A DNA stretch of 64,000 nucleotides from Halocaridina rubra (lineage: Eukaryota; Arthropoda; Malacostraca; Decapoda; Atyidae): contig JAXCGZ010005664.1 of assembly GCA_037179515.1 (NCBI GenBank), positions 218,501 to 282,500 on the forward strand, written 5' to 3'. The position numbers and the translations under genes are program-made. Of the stretch, positions 1-13,632 are shown in pieces (positions within the stretch are counted from its first letter, which is position 1; every line of letters starts with the position of its first letter). Under the pieces are notes generated by a model. The model saw nothing but the letters and a program-made list of their open reading frames with translations. It was not told where the DNA came from and did no database searches.

Positions 1-830
1 ATGTAAGTGTTGTTTTGCATATAGTTTCGTTTATTGTAACGTAAGTGCATGAATGTATACTTTTAGACTTAGTATGTGTACCTATTAATTTCTATCATGT
101 ATACATGTATATTCGTATGTATAATGTGTAGTTTATTATGGAGGCTGGCTGTAGAAGACTTGGAGAAAGGAATGTAGGTCACTAATGGATTTTAGCCATT
201 AACTTTTCACCTCCTTGATAATACTTATTACATCGCCTCTTTGAACAAAGAACCGTTGTAAACAAGTCATAACTCAGGTTAGTCCTAGTATCAAGGACCC
301 CTACAAACGAGGGGAGTTTTGTGCAACTTTCTTGCAAAAAGTTAGTTGTCCTCGTGAGATGCTACGAGACACTCATGTTTAGGCTGTAAAATCGGTCGTA
401 GCTGAGATTTATGAAATACATTTGCTACCATGATTATTGATGGAGCATATACGTTTAATAATGAGTAATTAGTTGTTCTCGTGGGGCGTTACGAGACACT
501 CAAGTAGAAAACGTAATAGAGATACGTGGATCAGAAAACATTCGAGTTTGATTCGGAGTCCCGTGATTGCTGACGACATCAGGGTTATCCGGATAGATGA
601 GTACAGATTTACCTTATTTCTAACAATATTTATAACTACATGTGAGGGACAGAATGAGCTCATTTAATTGAACACCCGTAGGTAGAATGTATGTTAGAAA
701 ACTTATTATTCTGTATGAGGAAGTTTTAATTTAAGGTGAGGAGAGTTTATTTAAATATTCACATATCAGCAGTTCATAAACCCCCTTATAAAATATTTGC
801 ATGTATGTCTATGCATGTTATATTAATTAT
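1..830. other. AT-rich sequence without a recognised gene
   Basis: No convincing coding frame, RNA gene or transposon end is visible. Short open frames on both strands around 469-667 overlap each other completely and show no domain, so they are not called. The one structured feature is the pair of hairpin-bearing direct repeats listed separately. Confidence 0.5.
342..502 (+). repeat. Pair of 34-bp direct repeats, each with a small hairpin
   Basis: Positions 342-375 and 469-502 carry nearly the same 34 bases, 127 bp apart. Each contains CTCGT, a short loop, then ACGAG, so each can fold into a 5-bp stem. The few differences fall largely in the loop. Function unknown. Confidence 0.6.
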
Positions 831-1159
831 AATTCAAATCCCAATCTCATTCGGGCCATGAAATTACCCAGATTGGGATTTGAATTAAATGCTAACATGA
901 AGCCACGAGTGAGGTTGGGGAATCTGTAATATGAACATAGTGGCATTCAGTTAGAATGCGTTCATTCCTAAGTATAGCAGATATAAGCTATAAGGTTGGA
1001 TTCCTTTTAACCTTCTGTGGTGTAATGGTAGCGCCTTGACTTAGTAATCATAATTCCTAGGTTCGAGTCCCGGTCGGGGTAAAAAATGATTCATGTTTTC
1101 ACATATGTAATGTGCTTATTTAGTAATTTCATGGCCCGAATGAGATTGGGATTTGAATT
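831..1159. repeat. 36-bp perfect inverted repeat flanking the first tRNA-like unit
   Basis: Bases 831-866 are the exact reverse complement of 1124-1159. The right arm overlaps the start of the second tandem unit at about 1143. The left arm also pairs locally with 870-886 (AGATTGGGATTTGAATT). It could mark the end of a mobile unit or a fold-back copying event. Confidence 0.75.
1011..1080 (+). pseudogene. tRNA-like sequence, copy 1 (SINE head or tRNA pseudogene)
   Basis: An A-box-like stretch (TGGTGTAATGGTAGCGCC) and a good B-box (GGTTCGAGTCC) lie at tRNA spacing. The anticodon arm can form GACTTA/TAAGTC around a 7-nt loop GTAATCA, placing AAT at the anticodon; this copy has one mismatch in that stem. 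The 5' and 3' acceptor arms do not pair and the T stem is poor, so a functional tRNA is unlikely. Confidence 0.55.
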
Positions 1160-1283
1160 AAATGCTAAAATGAAGCCACGAGTGAGGTTGGGGAATCTGT
1201 AATATGAACATAGTGGCATTCAGTTAGAATGCGTTCATTCCTAAGTATAGCAGATATAAGCTATAAGGTTGGATTCCTTTTAA

Positions 1284-1353
1284 CCTTCTGTGGTGTAGTG
1301 GTAGCGCCTTGACTTAGTAATCATAAGTCCTAGGTTCGAGTCCCGGTCGGGGT
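1284..1353 (+). pseudogene. tRNA-like sequence, copy 2
   Basis: Same 70-nt segment as at 1011-1080, with two changes. Here the anticodon stem GACTTA/TAAGTC is perfect. The acceptor stem again does not form. The internal Pol III boxes are intact, so transcription as a SINE-like RNA is conceivable. Confidence 0.55.
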
Positions 1354-1396
1354 AAAAAATGATTCATGTTTTCACATATGTAATGTGCTTATTTGG

Positions 1397-1536
<140 letters not shown>

Positions 1537-1557
1537 TATGTATGTATGTATGCATGT

Positions 1558-2115
<558 letters not shown>

Positions 2116-5100
2116 TGTGATTACCTAATTGTGCTTACGGGAAAGAGCCCAAAGCTCGTATCTTCCCGTCTCCTGATCGGATCCATTTTGTACATAGTGA
2201 TACTTATCATACCTGTCCTTAAAACTATGGATGAGTTAGCATTAACTACCTCCTCGCTTAGCCAATTCCAATTATCAACTACTCTTACACTAAAAAAAAA
2301 AAGTTCTTCCTTACATCCTGCAAAGAAGTTTTCTTACGAAGCTTCAAACTATGACCTCTAGTTCTAGAGCCAGCCATATCAAAATATCGATCGCTATACA
2401 CTCTATCATAGCCATGAAGGAATTTAAAGATTGTCACCATATCCCCCTCAATCTTCTAGCTTCGAGTGATGGTAAGTCTAATTCCCTCAGCCTCTCCTCA
2501 TAACTGAGATTGCGTATTTCTGGCACTAGTTTCGTGGCATGTCTTTAAACTTTTTCAGCTTAGCTATGTGCTTTTTCAAGTGCGGATTCCAAAAGGGGGC
2601 TGCATATTCAAGTTTTGGCCTCACATAGGTTACATAAATATTTCTGAACATGTCCTTGTCCATGTGCCTGAAAGCTACCCTGACATTTGATAAGAAGGCA
2701 TATACTGCCATTACTATGCCATTTATATGTATTTCTGGAGACAAATCTGCCAGTATGTTTACTCCTAGATCTCTCTCATTTTCTGTCTCTTGAAGTTGTA
2801 CTCCAGCCACCAAGTAGTCAAGTTTGGGCTTTCTTGCACTTGTACCCATTCTCATTACCTTACATTTTGAAGTACTGAATTTCATTAACCATTTTTCTGA
2901 CCACTCATGCAGACTATTTAGATCTTCCTGAAGTTCTCTACCATTGTTCTCATTTTTTACTTTCTTCACAATCTTTGCATCATCTGCAAACATATTCATG
3001 ATTGAATTTACAGACTCTTATAGGTCATTTACATATACAAGGAACAAAAGTGGCCCTAAAACTGAACCCTGTGGATCTCCACTACTAAGTAAGTTTTTAT
3101 CCATTCCAAGACATTTCCACCTATTCTAGCCATTGATTGCAGCTTCCTAATAAGTCTCCCATGTGGGACAGTTTCAAACGCTTTCTGGAAGTCTAGGAAT
3201 ATGCAATCTGCCCAGCCCTCTCTTTCCTGTAAGATTTGGCTTACCTCATCATAAACTTCTAATAAGTTTGTTACTGTTGATCTACCTTCTCTGAAGCCAT
3301 GTTGCCTCACTGATAAAATGTTGAAGGATTCCAAGTGAAGAGAGATATGTTTCCTTAGTGGTTTCTCCATAACTTTCCAAACTATGCTGGTTAGGGAAAC
3401 TGGTCTATTGTTTAGAGCTGTATCCCTCCTTCCCTTTTTGAAGATAGGTATCACGTTTGCTTGTTTCCAGCATTTTGGAATCTCCCCTGATTCCAGTGAC
3501 CTTTTAAATATGATACTTAGTGCCACTGATATTGAGTTTGCGCATTTTTTAAGTACATGAGGGGATATATCATCAGGACCTGTAGCTTTATGAACAGCTA
3601 ACTCCATTAGCACTTTGCATACCTCTGTGGCTGTAAAGTTGATGTTCTCTAATGCCGGCCCTTGAGCTTCTATCTCTGCAATCTGAGGGGGTGGGGTATT
3701 TTCTACTGTAAATACTGCCGGAAACTCCTTGTTCAATTCTTTGCAGATCTCTTCATCTGTCTCAGTGATGCTTCCATCCGCTCTCTTAAGCCTTAAAACC
3801 TGTTCTTTTACCTTCAGTTTTCCTCTGATAAAGCTGTGGAAAAGCTTGGGATTTTCTTTAGCCTTCCTGGTGATGACCCTCTCATAGCCTCTCTCTGCCT
3901 CTCTTCTTTTACTTAGGTAATCATTTCTTGCTCTTTTTAGGTTTGCTAGGCATTTATGTTTTTTCTCCTCCTATACCTTTTCCAGCATTTGTCTCTCCAC
4001 TCCTTAGCTCTTTCACACTCATTTTCGAACCATTTCTCTCTGGCATGAATTACACCTACTTTGGTGACAGTTATGCAGCAATCTAAGATCTTCCCATATT
4101 TCTCACTGAAATATTTGTTGTAAAATAAGGTTCTCCAGTCAATAACTGCAAATAGCTCATTCATTTTGATGTAATCTCCTTTCGGACAGTTCCTCCTCAT
4201 GTCCTCAGTGCCTCTACTCTCAGGCAGAATATCTTCAATGATATACTCCATCAACAGAACACAGTGGTCACTCTTTCCAATTGGTGGTTCATACTCATTT
4301 TTTTTTTAATATCCAACACACTATCTGTGAATACTAGATCAAGTAGTGATGGCTCATCCCCATCCCTGAACCTCGTTGGTTCCATTACATGTTGGTGTAG
4401 AAAATTCCCTTGTACGCAATCTAGGAATCTTGCCCCGAATGAGTCCTCACCACTGTGTGGGTCAAGATTTATCCAGTCTATCTCTTAATGATTAAAATCT
4501 CCCAAAATAAAAATCCTACATTTTCTCTCTCATGCCATGTTAACAACTGAGTTTATGACTTCAATAGTACCTATATGACTTGCCTCATAAACTTCTAGCC
4601 TAGTTTGGTTCCTTGGTGGGTTATATACAACAGTTAATATAATGCTCTCTGACCCAGTATTTATGCGAGCAACAAGAAATTCCTTGAACTCACTTTCTAT
4701 AGCTAAGTTTATTTCTTCAACTTGAATCCTTTCACTTATGAGCAGTGCTATCCCTCCACCAGTCCTCTCAGATCTTTCAACCCTTTGTATTCTGAAGCCC
4801 TTAGGAAAAACTGTGACACTGTTTATGTCCTCACTCAACTTAGTCTCTGTAATTGCTACTATATCTGCCTTACTGTTGTGAATCCTATCTTTTAATTCTA
4901 CTGCCTTACCAGCTAATCCATCAGCATTTGTGTATAACAATCTTAATGAGGCCCCATCCCCTGATCTTCTGTCATTATCTTCTTTATCTCCTCTTTGTCT
5001 GGAAGAACTCTGTAATGAAATTTTTCTTCTGTTCTTCATTTCTTTCATCATTTAACTTTCTTGCCTCTTGCAACAAGTTTTTGATCTTTCCCATCTCTTC

Positions 5101-5625
5101 CTGTGTTCTGTATCGTCTAATGAACACTTCTTTGAATTCTTGAAGGTCTTTTAGACTTTTTTTTCTCAACAATATTTCCCTACATGTTTCCCCTCTCTCA
5201 AAGGTTACTTTTGTTGGTCTCAGCTTTCCTTCCCTCAAATATTTACCTAGTTGGTGTATGTTTACAATATCCTCAGGACCACAAACTACTCCAAGCTTTC
5301 TTATCAGGTCTACAACCCTAGCTTTATTTTCTTCAAGTCTCCCCTGCCATGTTGGCTCCTGGGATTCGTTTATGCCTGAGATTACCACTGTCTTCTCCTT
5401 ATCAAGTGCCTGTCTGATGAGTGGGTTTGCCCTTTCCATAACAACGTCTTTCATTTTTTCGATTACTGTCTCTATAGTCAACTGTTTGTATGTTTTCCAG
5501 TGCCACCACCTTTACAGCCTCTTTTACTGCCACATTCCCCTTTATTGCATCAGCAAAGGAAGTTTTCATGGCATCATTTTCCATATTCAGCTCCTGGAAC
5601 TCTTTTTTGAACTGTTCAATGTTTT
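2116..5625 (-). mobile_element. LINE-A copy 1, ORF1 part plus ORF2, decayed
   Basis: The 3' tail is at 2116-2135, the 3' hairpin follows, and the element runs right to the end of the ORF1 coiled coil at about 5625, where the tail of copy 2 begins. Pieces in order on the minus strand: ORF1 domain (5584-4984), endonuclease start (5051-4530, with YTNADG and ITETK), endonuclease-RT linker (4254-3946), RT (3736-3056, with motif A LDFQKAFETVPH), and RT end (2999-2526, with FADD). Several frameshifts separate them. A roughly 58-bp deletion near 3088 removes the stretch before RT motif B. One T is lost at the ORF1/ORF2 slippery site. The copy is a pseudogene. Confidence 0.9.
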
Positions 5626-7460
5626 TGTGTGATTACCTAATTGTGATTACCTAATTGTGTTTACGGGAAAGAGCCCAAAGCTTGTATCTTTCCGTCTCTT
5701 GATCGGTTCCATTTTATAATTAGTGATACTTTTCATACCTGTCCTTAAAACTATGGATTGAGATTGCATTAACTACCTCCTCGCTTAGCGAATTCCAATT
5801 GTCAACTACTCTTACACTGAAAAAATATTTCTTTACATCCTGCAAAGAAGTTTTCTTACGAAGCTTCAAACTATGACCTCTAGTTCTAGAGCCAGCCATA
5901 TCAAAATATCGATCCCTATCCACTCTATCATAACCATGAAGGAATTTAAAGACTGTCACCATATCCCTCCTCACTCTTCTAGCTTCGAGTGATGGTAAGT
6001 CTAATTCCCTCAGCCTCTCATCATAACTGAGATTGCGTATATCTGGCACTAGTTTCGTGGCATGTCTTTGAACTTTTTCAAGCTTAGCTATGTGCTTTTT
6101 CAAGTGCGGATTCCAAAAGGGGGCTGCATATTCGAGTTTTGGCCTCACATAGGTTACATAAATATTTCTGAACATTTCCTTGTCCATGTGCCTGAAGGCT
6201 ACCCTTACATTTGATAAGAATGCATATGCTGCCCTTACTATGCCATTTATATGTATTTCTGGAGACAAATCTGCCAGTATGTTTACTCCTAGATCTCTCT
6301 CATTTTCTGTCTCTTGAAGTTGTACTCCAGCCACCGAGTAGTCAAGCTTGGGCCTTCTTGCACTTGTACCCATTCTCATTACCTTACATTTTGAAGAATT
6401 GAATTTCATTAGCCACTTTTCTGACCACTCATGCAGATTATTTAGATCCTCCTGAAGTTCTCTACCATTGTTCTCGTTTTTTATTTTCTTCACAATCTTT
6501 GCATCATCTGCAAACATATTCATGAATGAGTTTACAGACTCTGGTAGGTCATTTACATATACAAGGAACAAAAGTGGCCCTAAAACTGAACCCTGTGGAA
6601 CTCCACTACTGACTCTTTTCCATTCAGACACTGAGTGTCTTACTCTAACCCTCTGTTCCCTTCCTTCTAAGTAAGTTTTTATCTATTCCAAAGCATTTCC
6701 ACCTATTCTAGCCATTGATTGCAGCTTCCTAATAAGTCTCCCATGTGGAACAGTGTCAAACGCTTTCTGGAAGTCTAGGAATATGCAATCTGCCCAGCCC
6801 TCTCTTTCCTGTAAGATTTGGCTTACCTCATCATAAAATTCTAATAAGTTTGTTACTGTTGATCTACCTTCTCTGAAGCCATGTTGCCTCACTGACAAAA
6901 AGTTGAAGGATTCCAAGTGAAGAGAGATATGTTTCCTTAGTAGTTTCTCCATAACATTGCAAACTATGCTGGTCAAGGAAACTGTTCTATAGTTCAGAGC
7001 CGTATCCCTCCTTCCCATTTTGAAGATAGGTATGACATTTGCTTGTTTCCAGCATCTTGGAATCTCCCCCGACTCCAGTGACTCCTTAAATATGATACTT
7101 AGTGCCACTGATATTGTGTTTGCGCATTTTTTAAGCACATGAGGGGATATGCCATCAGGACCTGTAGCTTTATGAACATCTAAATCCATCAGCGCTTTGC
7201 ATACCTCTGTGGCTGTAAGGTTGATGTTCTCTAATACCGGCCCTTGAGCTTCTATCACTGCAATCAGAGGGGGTGGGGTATTTTCTACTGTAAATACTGA
7301 CTGAAACTCCTTGTTCAATTCTTTGCAGATCTCTTCATCCGTCTCAGTGATGCTTCCATCCGCTCTCTTTAGCCTTAAAACCTGTTCTTTTACCTTCAGT
7401 TTTCCTCTGATACACCTGTGGAAAAGCTTGGGATTTTCTTTAGCCTTCCTGGTGATGTCC
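5626..7460 (-). mobile_element. LINE-A copy 2, 5' truncated, tandem unit
   Basis: It begins with GTGTGATTACC and two 14-bp tail units, then hairpin and RT. RT frames lie at 7318-6683 (fingers, motif A LDFQKAFDTVPH) and 6631-5720 (motif B SGVPQGSVLGP, motif C MFADD, and the C-terminal region to the stop). The 5' end stops in the linker at GGTGATGTCC and abuts the next tail. The next unit stops at the same base, so copies 2 and 3 look like a tandem duplication. The junction between the two RT frames is broken. Confidence 0.9.
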
Positions 7461-9294
7461 TGTGTGATTACCTAATTGTGATTACCTATTTGTGTTTACG
7501 GGAAAGAGCCCAAAGCTCGTATCTTCCCGTCTCCTGATCGCTTCCATTTTATACTTAGTGATACTTATCATACCTGTCCTTAAAACTATGGATTGAGATA
7601 GCATTAACTACCTCCTCGCTTAGCGAATTCCAATTATCAACTACTCTTACACTGAAAAAGTATTTCCTTACATCCTGCAAAGAAGTTTTCTTACGAAGAT
7701 TCAAACTATGGCCTCTAGTTCTAGAGCCAGCCATATCAAAATATCGATCCCTATCCACTCTATCATAACCATGAAGGAATTTAAAGACTGTCACCATATC
7801 CCCCCTCACTCTTCTAGCTTCGAGTGATGGTAAGTCTAATTCCCTCAGCGTCTCATCATAACTGAGATTGCGTATTTCTGGCACCAGTTTCGTGGCATGT
7901 CTTTGAACTTTTTCAAGCTTAGCTATGTGCTTTTTCAAGTGCGGATTCCAAAAGGGGGCTGCATATTCGAGTTTTGGCCTCACATAGGTTACATAAATAT
8001 TTCTGAAGATTTCCTTGTCCATGTGCCTGAAGGCTACCCTTACATTTGATAAGAATGCATATGCTCCCATTACTATGCCATTTATATGTATTTATGGAGA
8101 CAAATCTGCCAGTATGTTTACTCCAAGATCTCTCTCATTTTCTGTCTTTTGAAGTTGTACTCCAGCCACCGAGTAGTCAAGCTTGGTCCTTCTTGCACTT
8201 GTACCCATTCTCATTACCTTACATTTTGAAGTATTGAATTTTATTAGCCACTTTTCTGACCACTCATGCAGACTATTTAGATCCTCCTGAAGTTCTCTAC
8301 CATTGTTCTCGTTTTTTACTTTCTTCACAATCTTTGCATCATCTGCAAACATATTCATGAATGAATTTACAGACTCTGGTAGGTCATTTACATATACAAG
8401 GAACAAAAGTGGCCCTAAAACTGAACCCTGTGGAACTCCACTACTAACTCTTCTCCATTCAGACACTGAGTGTCTTACTCTAACCCTCTGTTCCCTTCCT
8501 TCTAAGTAAGTTTTTATCCATTCCAAAACATTTCCACCTATTCTAGCCATTGATTGCAGCTTCCTAATAAGTCTCCCATGTGGAACAGTGTCAAACGCTT
8601 TCTGGAAGTCTAGGAATATGCAATCTGCCCAGCCCTCTCTTTCCTGTAAGATTTGGCTTACCTCATCATAAAATTTTAATAAGTTTGTTACTGTTGATCT
8701 ACCTTCTCTGAAGCCATGTTGCCTCACTGACAAAAAGTTGAAGGATTCCAAGTGAAGAGAGATATGTTTCCTTAGTAGTTTCTCCATAACTTTGCAAACT
8801 ATGCTGGTCAAGGAAACTGGTCTATAGTTCAGAGCCGTATCCCTCCTTCCCTTTTTGAAGATAGGTATGACATTTGCTTGTTTCCAGCATCTTGGAATCT
8901 CCCCCGACTCCAGTGACTCCTGAAATATGATACTTAGTGCCACTGATATTGTGTTTGCGCTTTTTTAAGCACACGAGGGGATATGTCATCAGGACCTGTA
9001 GCTTTATGAACATCTAAATCCATCAGCGCTTTGCATACCTCTGTGGCTGTAAGGTTGATGTTCTCTAATACCGGCCCTTGAGCTTCTATCACTGCAATCT
9101 GAGGGGGTGGGGTATTTTCTACTGTAAATACTGACTGAAACTCCTTGTTCAATTCTTTGCAGATCTCTTCATCCGTCTCAGTGATGCTTCCATCCGCTCT
9201 CTTTAGCCTTAAAACCTGTTCTTTTACCTTCAGTTTTCCTCTGATAAAGCTGTGGAAAAGCTTGGGATTTTCTTTAGCCTTCCTGGTGATGTCC
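7461..9294 (-). mobile_element. LINE-A copy 3, 5' truncated, tandem unit
   Basis: A unit of 1834 bp with the same 5' breakpoint as copy 2. RT pieces: 9152-8934, 8943-8092 (motifs A, B and FADD) and 8070-7555 (C-terminal region). It shares with copy 4 a one-base deletion near 8960 (CGCTTTTTTAAG) that breaks the RT frame and the change to FRHMDKEIFRN, so the two are recent DNA-level relatives. Confidence 0.9.
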
Positions 9295-12200
9295 TGTGTG
9301 ATTACCTAATTGTGATTACCTAATTGTGTTTACGGGAAAGAGCCCAAAGCTCGTATCTTCCCGTCTCCTGATCGCTTCCATTTTATACTTAGTGATACTT
9401 ATCATACCTGTCCTTAAAACTATGGATTGAGATAGCATTAACTACCTCCTCGCTTAGCCAATTCCAATTATCAACTACTCTTACACTGAAAAAGTATTTC
9501 CTTTCATCCTGCAAAGAAGTTTTCTTACGAAGCTTCAAACTATGACCTCTAGTTCTAGAGCCAGCCATATCAAAATATCGATCCCTATCCACTCTATCAT
9601 AACCATGAAGGAATTTAAAGACTGTCACCATATCCCCCCTCACTCTTCTAGCTTCGAGTGATGGTAAGTCTAATTCCCTCAGCCTCTCATCATAACTGAG
9701 ATTGCGTATTTCTGGCACCAATTTTGTGGCATGTCTTTAAACTTTTTCAAGCTTAGCTATGTGCTTTTTCAAGTGCGGATTCCAAAAGGGGGCTGCATAT
9801 TCGAGTTTTGGCCTCACATAGGTTACATAAATATTTCTGAAGATTTCCTTGTCCATGTGCCTGAAGGCTACCCTTACATTTGATAAGAATGCATATGCTG
9901 CCATTACTATGCCATTTATATGTATTTCTGGAGACAAATATGCCAGTATGTTTACTCCTAGATCTCTCTCATTTTCTGTCTCTTGAAGTTGTACTCCAGC
10001 CACCGAGTAGTCAAGCTTGGGCCTTCTTGCACTTGTACCCATTCTCATTACCTTACATTTTGAAGTATTGAATTTCATTAGCCACTTTTCTGACCACTCA
10101 TGCAGATTATTTAGATCCTCCTGAAGTTCTCTACCATTGTTCTCGTTTTTTACTTTCTTCACAATCTTTGCATCATCTGCAAACATATTCATGAATGAAT
10201 TTACAGACTCTGGTAGGTCATTTACATATACAAGGAACAAAAGTGGCCCTAAAACTGAACCCTGTGGAACTCCACTACTAACTCTTCTCCATTCAGACAC
10301 TGAGTGTCTTACTCTAACCCTCTGTTCCCTTCCTTCTAAATAAGTTTTTATCCATTCCAAAACATTTCCACCTATTCTAGCCATTGATTGCAGCTTCCTA
10401 ATAAGTCTCCCATGTGGAACAGTGTCAAACGCTTTCTGGAAGTCTAGGAATATGCAATCTGCCCAGCCCTCTCTTTCCTGTAAGATTTGGCTTACCTCAT
10501 CATAAAATTTTAATAAGTTTGTTACTGTTGATCTACCTTCTCTGAAGCCATGTTGCCTCACTGACAAAAAGTTGAAGGATTCCAAGTGAAGAGAGATATG
10601 TTTCCTTAGTAGTTTCTCCATAACTTTGCAAACTATGCTGGTCAAGGAAACTGGTCTATAGTTCAGAGCCGTATCCCTCCTTCCCTTTTTGAAGATAGGT
10701 ATGACATTTGCTTGTTTCCAGCATTTTGGAATCTCCCCCGACTCCAGTGACTCCTGAAATATGATACTTAGTGCCACTGATATTGTGTTTGCGCTTTTTT
10801 AAGCACATGAGGGGATATGTCATCAGGACCTGTAGCTTTATGAACATCTAAATCCATCAGCGCTTTGCATACCTCTGTGGCTGTAAGGTTGATGTTCTCT
10901 AATACCGGCCCTTGAGCTGCTATCACTGCAATCTGAGGGGATGGGGTATTTTCTACTGTAAATACTGACTGAAACTCCTTGTTCAATTCTTTGCAGATCT
11001 CTTCATCCGTCTCAGTGATGCTTCCATCCGCTCTCATTAGCCTTAAAACCTGTTCTTTTACCTTCAGTTTTCCTCTGATAAAGCTGTGGAAAAGCTTGGG
11101 ATTTTCTTCAGCCTTCCTGGCGATGTCCCTCTCATAGTCTCTCTCTGCCTCTCTCCTTTTACTTAGGTAGTCATTTCTTGCTCTTTTGTAGGTTTACCAG
11201 GCATTTATGTTTTTTCTCCTCCTATAACTTTTCCAGCATTTGTCTCTCCACTCCTTGGCTCTTTTACACCCATTATCGAACCATTTCTCTCTGGCATGAA
11301 TTACACCTACTTTGGTGACAGGTATGCAGCAATCTACTATCTTCCCATATTTCTCACAAAAGATGTCATACATATCTTGTACAGATTTGTTGTAAAATAA
11401 GGTTCTCCAGTCAATAACTGCAAAAAGCTCATTCATTTTGATGTAATCTCCTTTCGGATAGTTCCTTCTCATGTCCTCAGTGCCTCTACTCTCAGGAAGA
11501 ATATCTTCAATGATATACTCCATCAACAACACACAGTGGTCACTCTTTCCAATTGGTGGTTCATACTCAATTTTTTCAATATCCAACGCATTATCTGTGA
11601 ACACTAGATCAAGTAGTGATGGCTCATCCCCACCCCTGGCCCTTGTTGGTTCCATTACATGTTGGTGTAGAAAATTCCCTTGTACGCAATCTAGGAATCT
11701 TGCCCCGAATGAGTCCTCACCACTGTGTGGGTCAAGATTTATCCAATCTATCTCTTTATGATTAAAGTCTCCCATAATCAAAATCCTACATTTTTTTTTC
11801 CCGTGCCATGTTAACAACTGAGTTTATGACTTCAATAGTACCTATATGACTTTCCTCATAAACTTCAAGCCTATTTTGGTTCCTTGGTGGGTTGTATACA
11901 ACAGTTATTATAATGCTCTCTGACCCAGTATTTATGCGAGCAACAAGAAATTCCTTGAACTCACTATCTATAGCCAAGTTTATTTCTTCGACTTGAATCC
12001 TTTCACTTATGAGCAGTGCTATCCCTCCACCAGTCCTCTCAGATCTTTCAAACCTTAGTATTCTGAGGCCCTTAGGAAAAACTGTGACACTGTTTATGTC
12101 CTCATTCAACTTAGTCTCTGTAATTGCTACTATATCTGCCTTACTGTTGTGAATCCTATCTTTTAATTCTACCTTACCAGCTAATCCATCAGCATTTGTG

Positions 12201-12626
12201 TATAACAATCTTAATGAGGCCCCATCCCCTGATCTTCTGTCATTATCTTCTTTATCTCCCCTTTGTCTGGAAGAACTCTGTAATGAAAATTTTTCTTCTT
12301 TTCTTCATTTCTTTCACCATTTAACCTTCTTGCCTCTTGCAACAAGTTTTTGATCTTTCCCATCTCTTCCTGTGTTCTGTATCGTCTAATGAACACTTCT
12401 TTGAATTCTTGAAGGTCTTTTAGACTTTTTTTTCTCAACAATATTTCCCTACATATTTCCCCTCTCTCAAAGGTTACTTTTGTTGGTCTCGGCTTTCCTT
12501 CCCTCGAATATTTACCTAGTTGGTGTATGTTTACAATATCCTCATGACCACATACTACTCCAAGCTTTCTTATCAGGTCTACAACCCTAGCTTTATTTTC
12601 TTCAAGTCTCCCCTGCCATGTTGGCT

Positions 12627-12627
<1 letters not shown>
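9295..12627 (-). mobile_element. LINE-A copy 4, long copy ending a tandem array
   Basis: It runs past the breakpoint of copies 2 and 3 into the linker, endonuclease and ORF1. Pieces on the minus strand: ORF1 C-terminal part (12441-12211), endonuclease (12208-11786 and 11817-11194, with GDFNHKEIDW and GKSDHC), linker and start of RT (11037-10768), RT (10777-9737), C-terminal end (9721-9389). At least four frame breaks are visible. The ORF1/ORF2 slippery heptamer is intact. The 5' end passes into a (TG)n tract at 12628. Confidence 0.9.

Positions 12628-12690
<63 letters not shown>
12628..12690. repeat. (TG)n microsatellite between LINE-A units
   Basis: About 62 bp of TG, directly followed by a LINE-A tail (TAGTTACCTAATTG). 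Many LINE-A tails in this window touch a TG tract on the same side. Confidence 0.95.
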
Positions 12691-12693
<3 letters not shown>

Positions 12694-12906
12694 TTACCTA
12701 ATTGTGCTTACTGGAAAGAGCCCCAAGGTCGTACTTCCTGTCTATTAGTCGGTTCCATTTTGTACTTAGTGATTCTTATCATACTTGTCCTTGTGTAAGT
12801 ATCTGATTGTGCTTACAAAAAAGAACCTCAAGCTCGTATCTTCCCATCCATCTATTAGTTAGTTCCATTCTGTACTTAGTGATGCTTATCATACTTGTCC
12901 TTGTGT
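12691..12906 (-). mobile_element. LINE-A: two ~105-bp 3'-end units in tandem
   Basis: Two diverged copies of only the LINE-A 3' end (tail, hairpin and the end of the 3' region), 12691-12793 and 12794-12906. Both stop at the same point (CATACTTGTCCTTGTG). The longer copy 6 would follow directly if the LTR element inserted at 12907 were removed. They belong to an older subfamily with GTGCTTAC next to the tail. Confidence 0.8.
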
Positions 12907-13354
12907 TGTCGTATGACTATCTCACTGCTTGTCACCAATATGACGTATGTGGGTTACTATTCCACCGCGTGTCACCAGTTTGTCGTGGTGTAATTCCACT
13001 TGATGACACCAGTTTCGTGAGATTACTATTTCACACAAGTAATAATTATGGTAGCGTGATTGGTGAATATAGATCAGCTGCTTCTTTATATGTATTTATT
13101 TCTAGCTTACATATATGTACTCAGAGCTCCCATTCCTACAGTTCCTGTCACGAATAATTCGAAATTCCCGCCCCCAAGGGGGAGGCTAGCTAAGCTGTGC
13201 TGCATCACGTCTGCTCCTGGCAAGGCCCGGTCTCTAACTGATGCTTTATAGTTACTAATGGCGTTCTGTGGGCGGCACTGGGCATCGCTGCCACATTTAG
13301 GCATGTCTGAAATGCCTTGTGAAGTTATAGGCATCTTTAATATGCCTTACGAAC
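12907..13354 (-). repeat. LTR-1, 3' LTR
   Basis: 448 bp matching 19141-19587. Its inner end reads CGAAC instead of CGACA, so the terminal CA is mutated here. It contains a C/G-rich stretch (CCCGCCCCCAAGGGGGAGG) in an otherwise AT-rich repeat. Confidence 0.85.
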
Positions 13355-13368
13355 TCCCCACCACCAAA
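13355..13368 (-). other. Polypurine-tract-like sequence of LTR-1
   Basis: On the minus strand it reads TTTGGTGGTGGGGA, immediately upstream of the 3' LTR, where a plus-strand primer is expected. The interrupting T residues make it imperfect. Confidence 0.5.
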
Positions 13369-13632
13369 CTGAATTATCTCGTATTACAGACTGAAACATC
13401 AATACTTTTACGAGAACCTTAAAATTTTCTAACTATCATTATTTTACAAAAACGGGGCAGAGCTATCTAAGAAACTGACTTATGAAACTATTACAATCTC
13501 ATACAATTATCTAAACAGATTACAGTAATACTAAAATTACTATGCAAAAACCTGACAGAGAAATGTATATTCTTTATAATAAGCATTGCAATCAAAATCA
13601 CAAAATCAAACTTATGTATTCTTAATTGCAAC

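Noticed and set aside
1011..1353. Two functional tRNA genes
   Set aside because: Acceptor arms do not pair and the T stem is weak, so only tRNA-like repeats are called.
5630..5660. Tail repeats resembling CRISPR direct repeats
   Set aside because: Adjacent 14-bp units without spacers, always next to a LINE 3' hairpin, in an animal genome.
6211..6402. Recurring 63-aa and 68-aa plus-strand frames (also near 8046, 9880, 10137, 31245, 50437 and others)
   Set aside because: They lie antisense to the LINE-A RT coding sequence in every copy and recur only because the LINE recurs.
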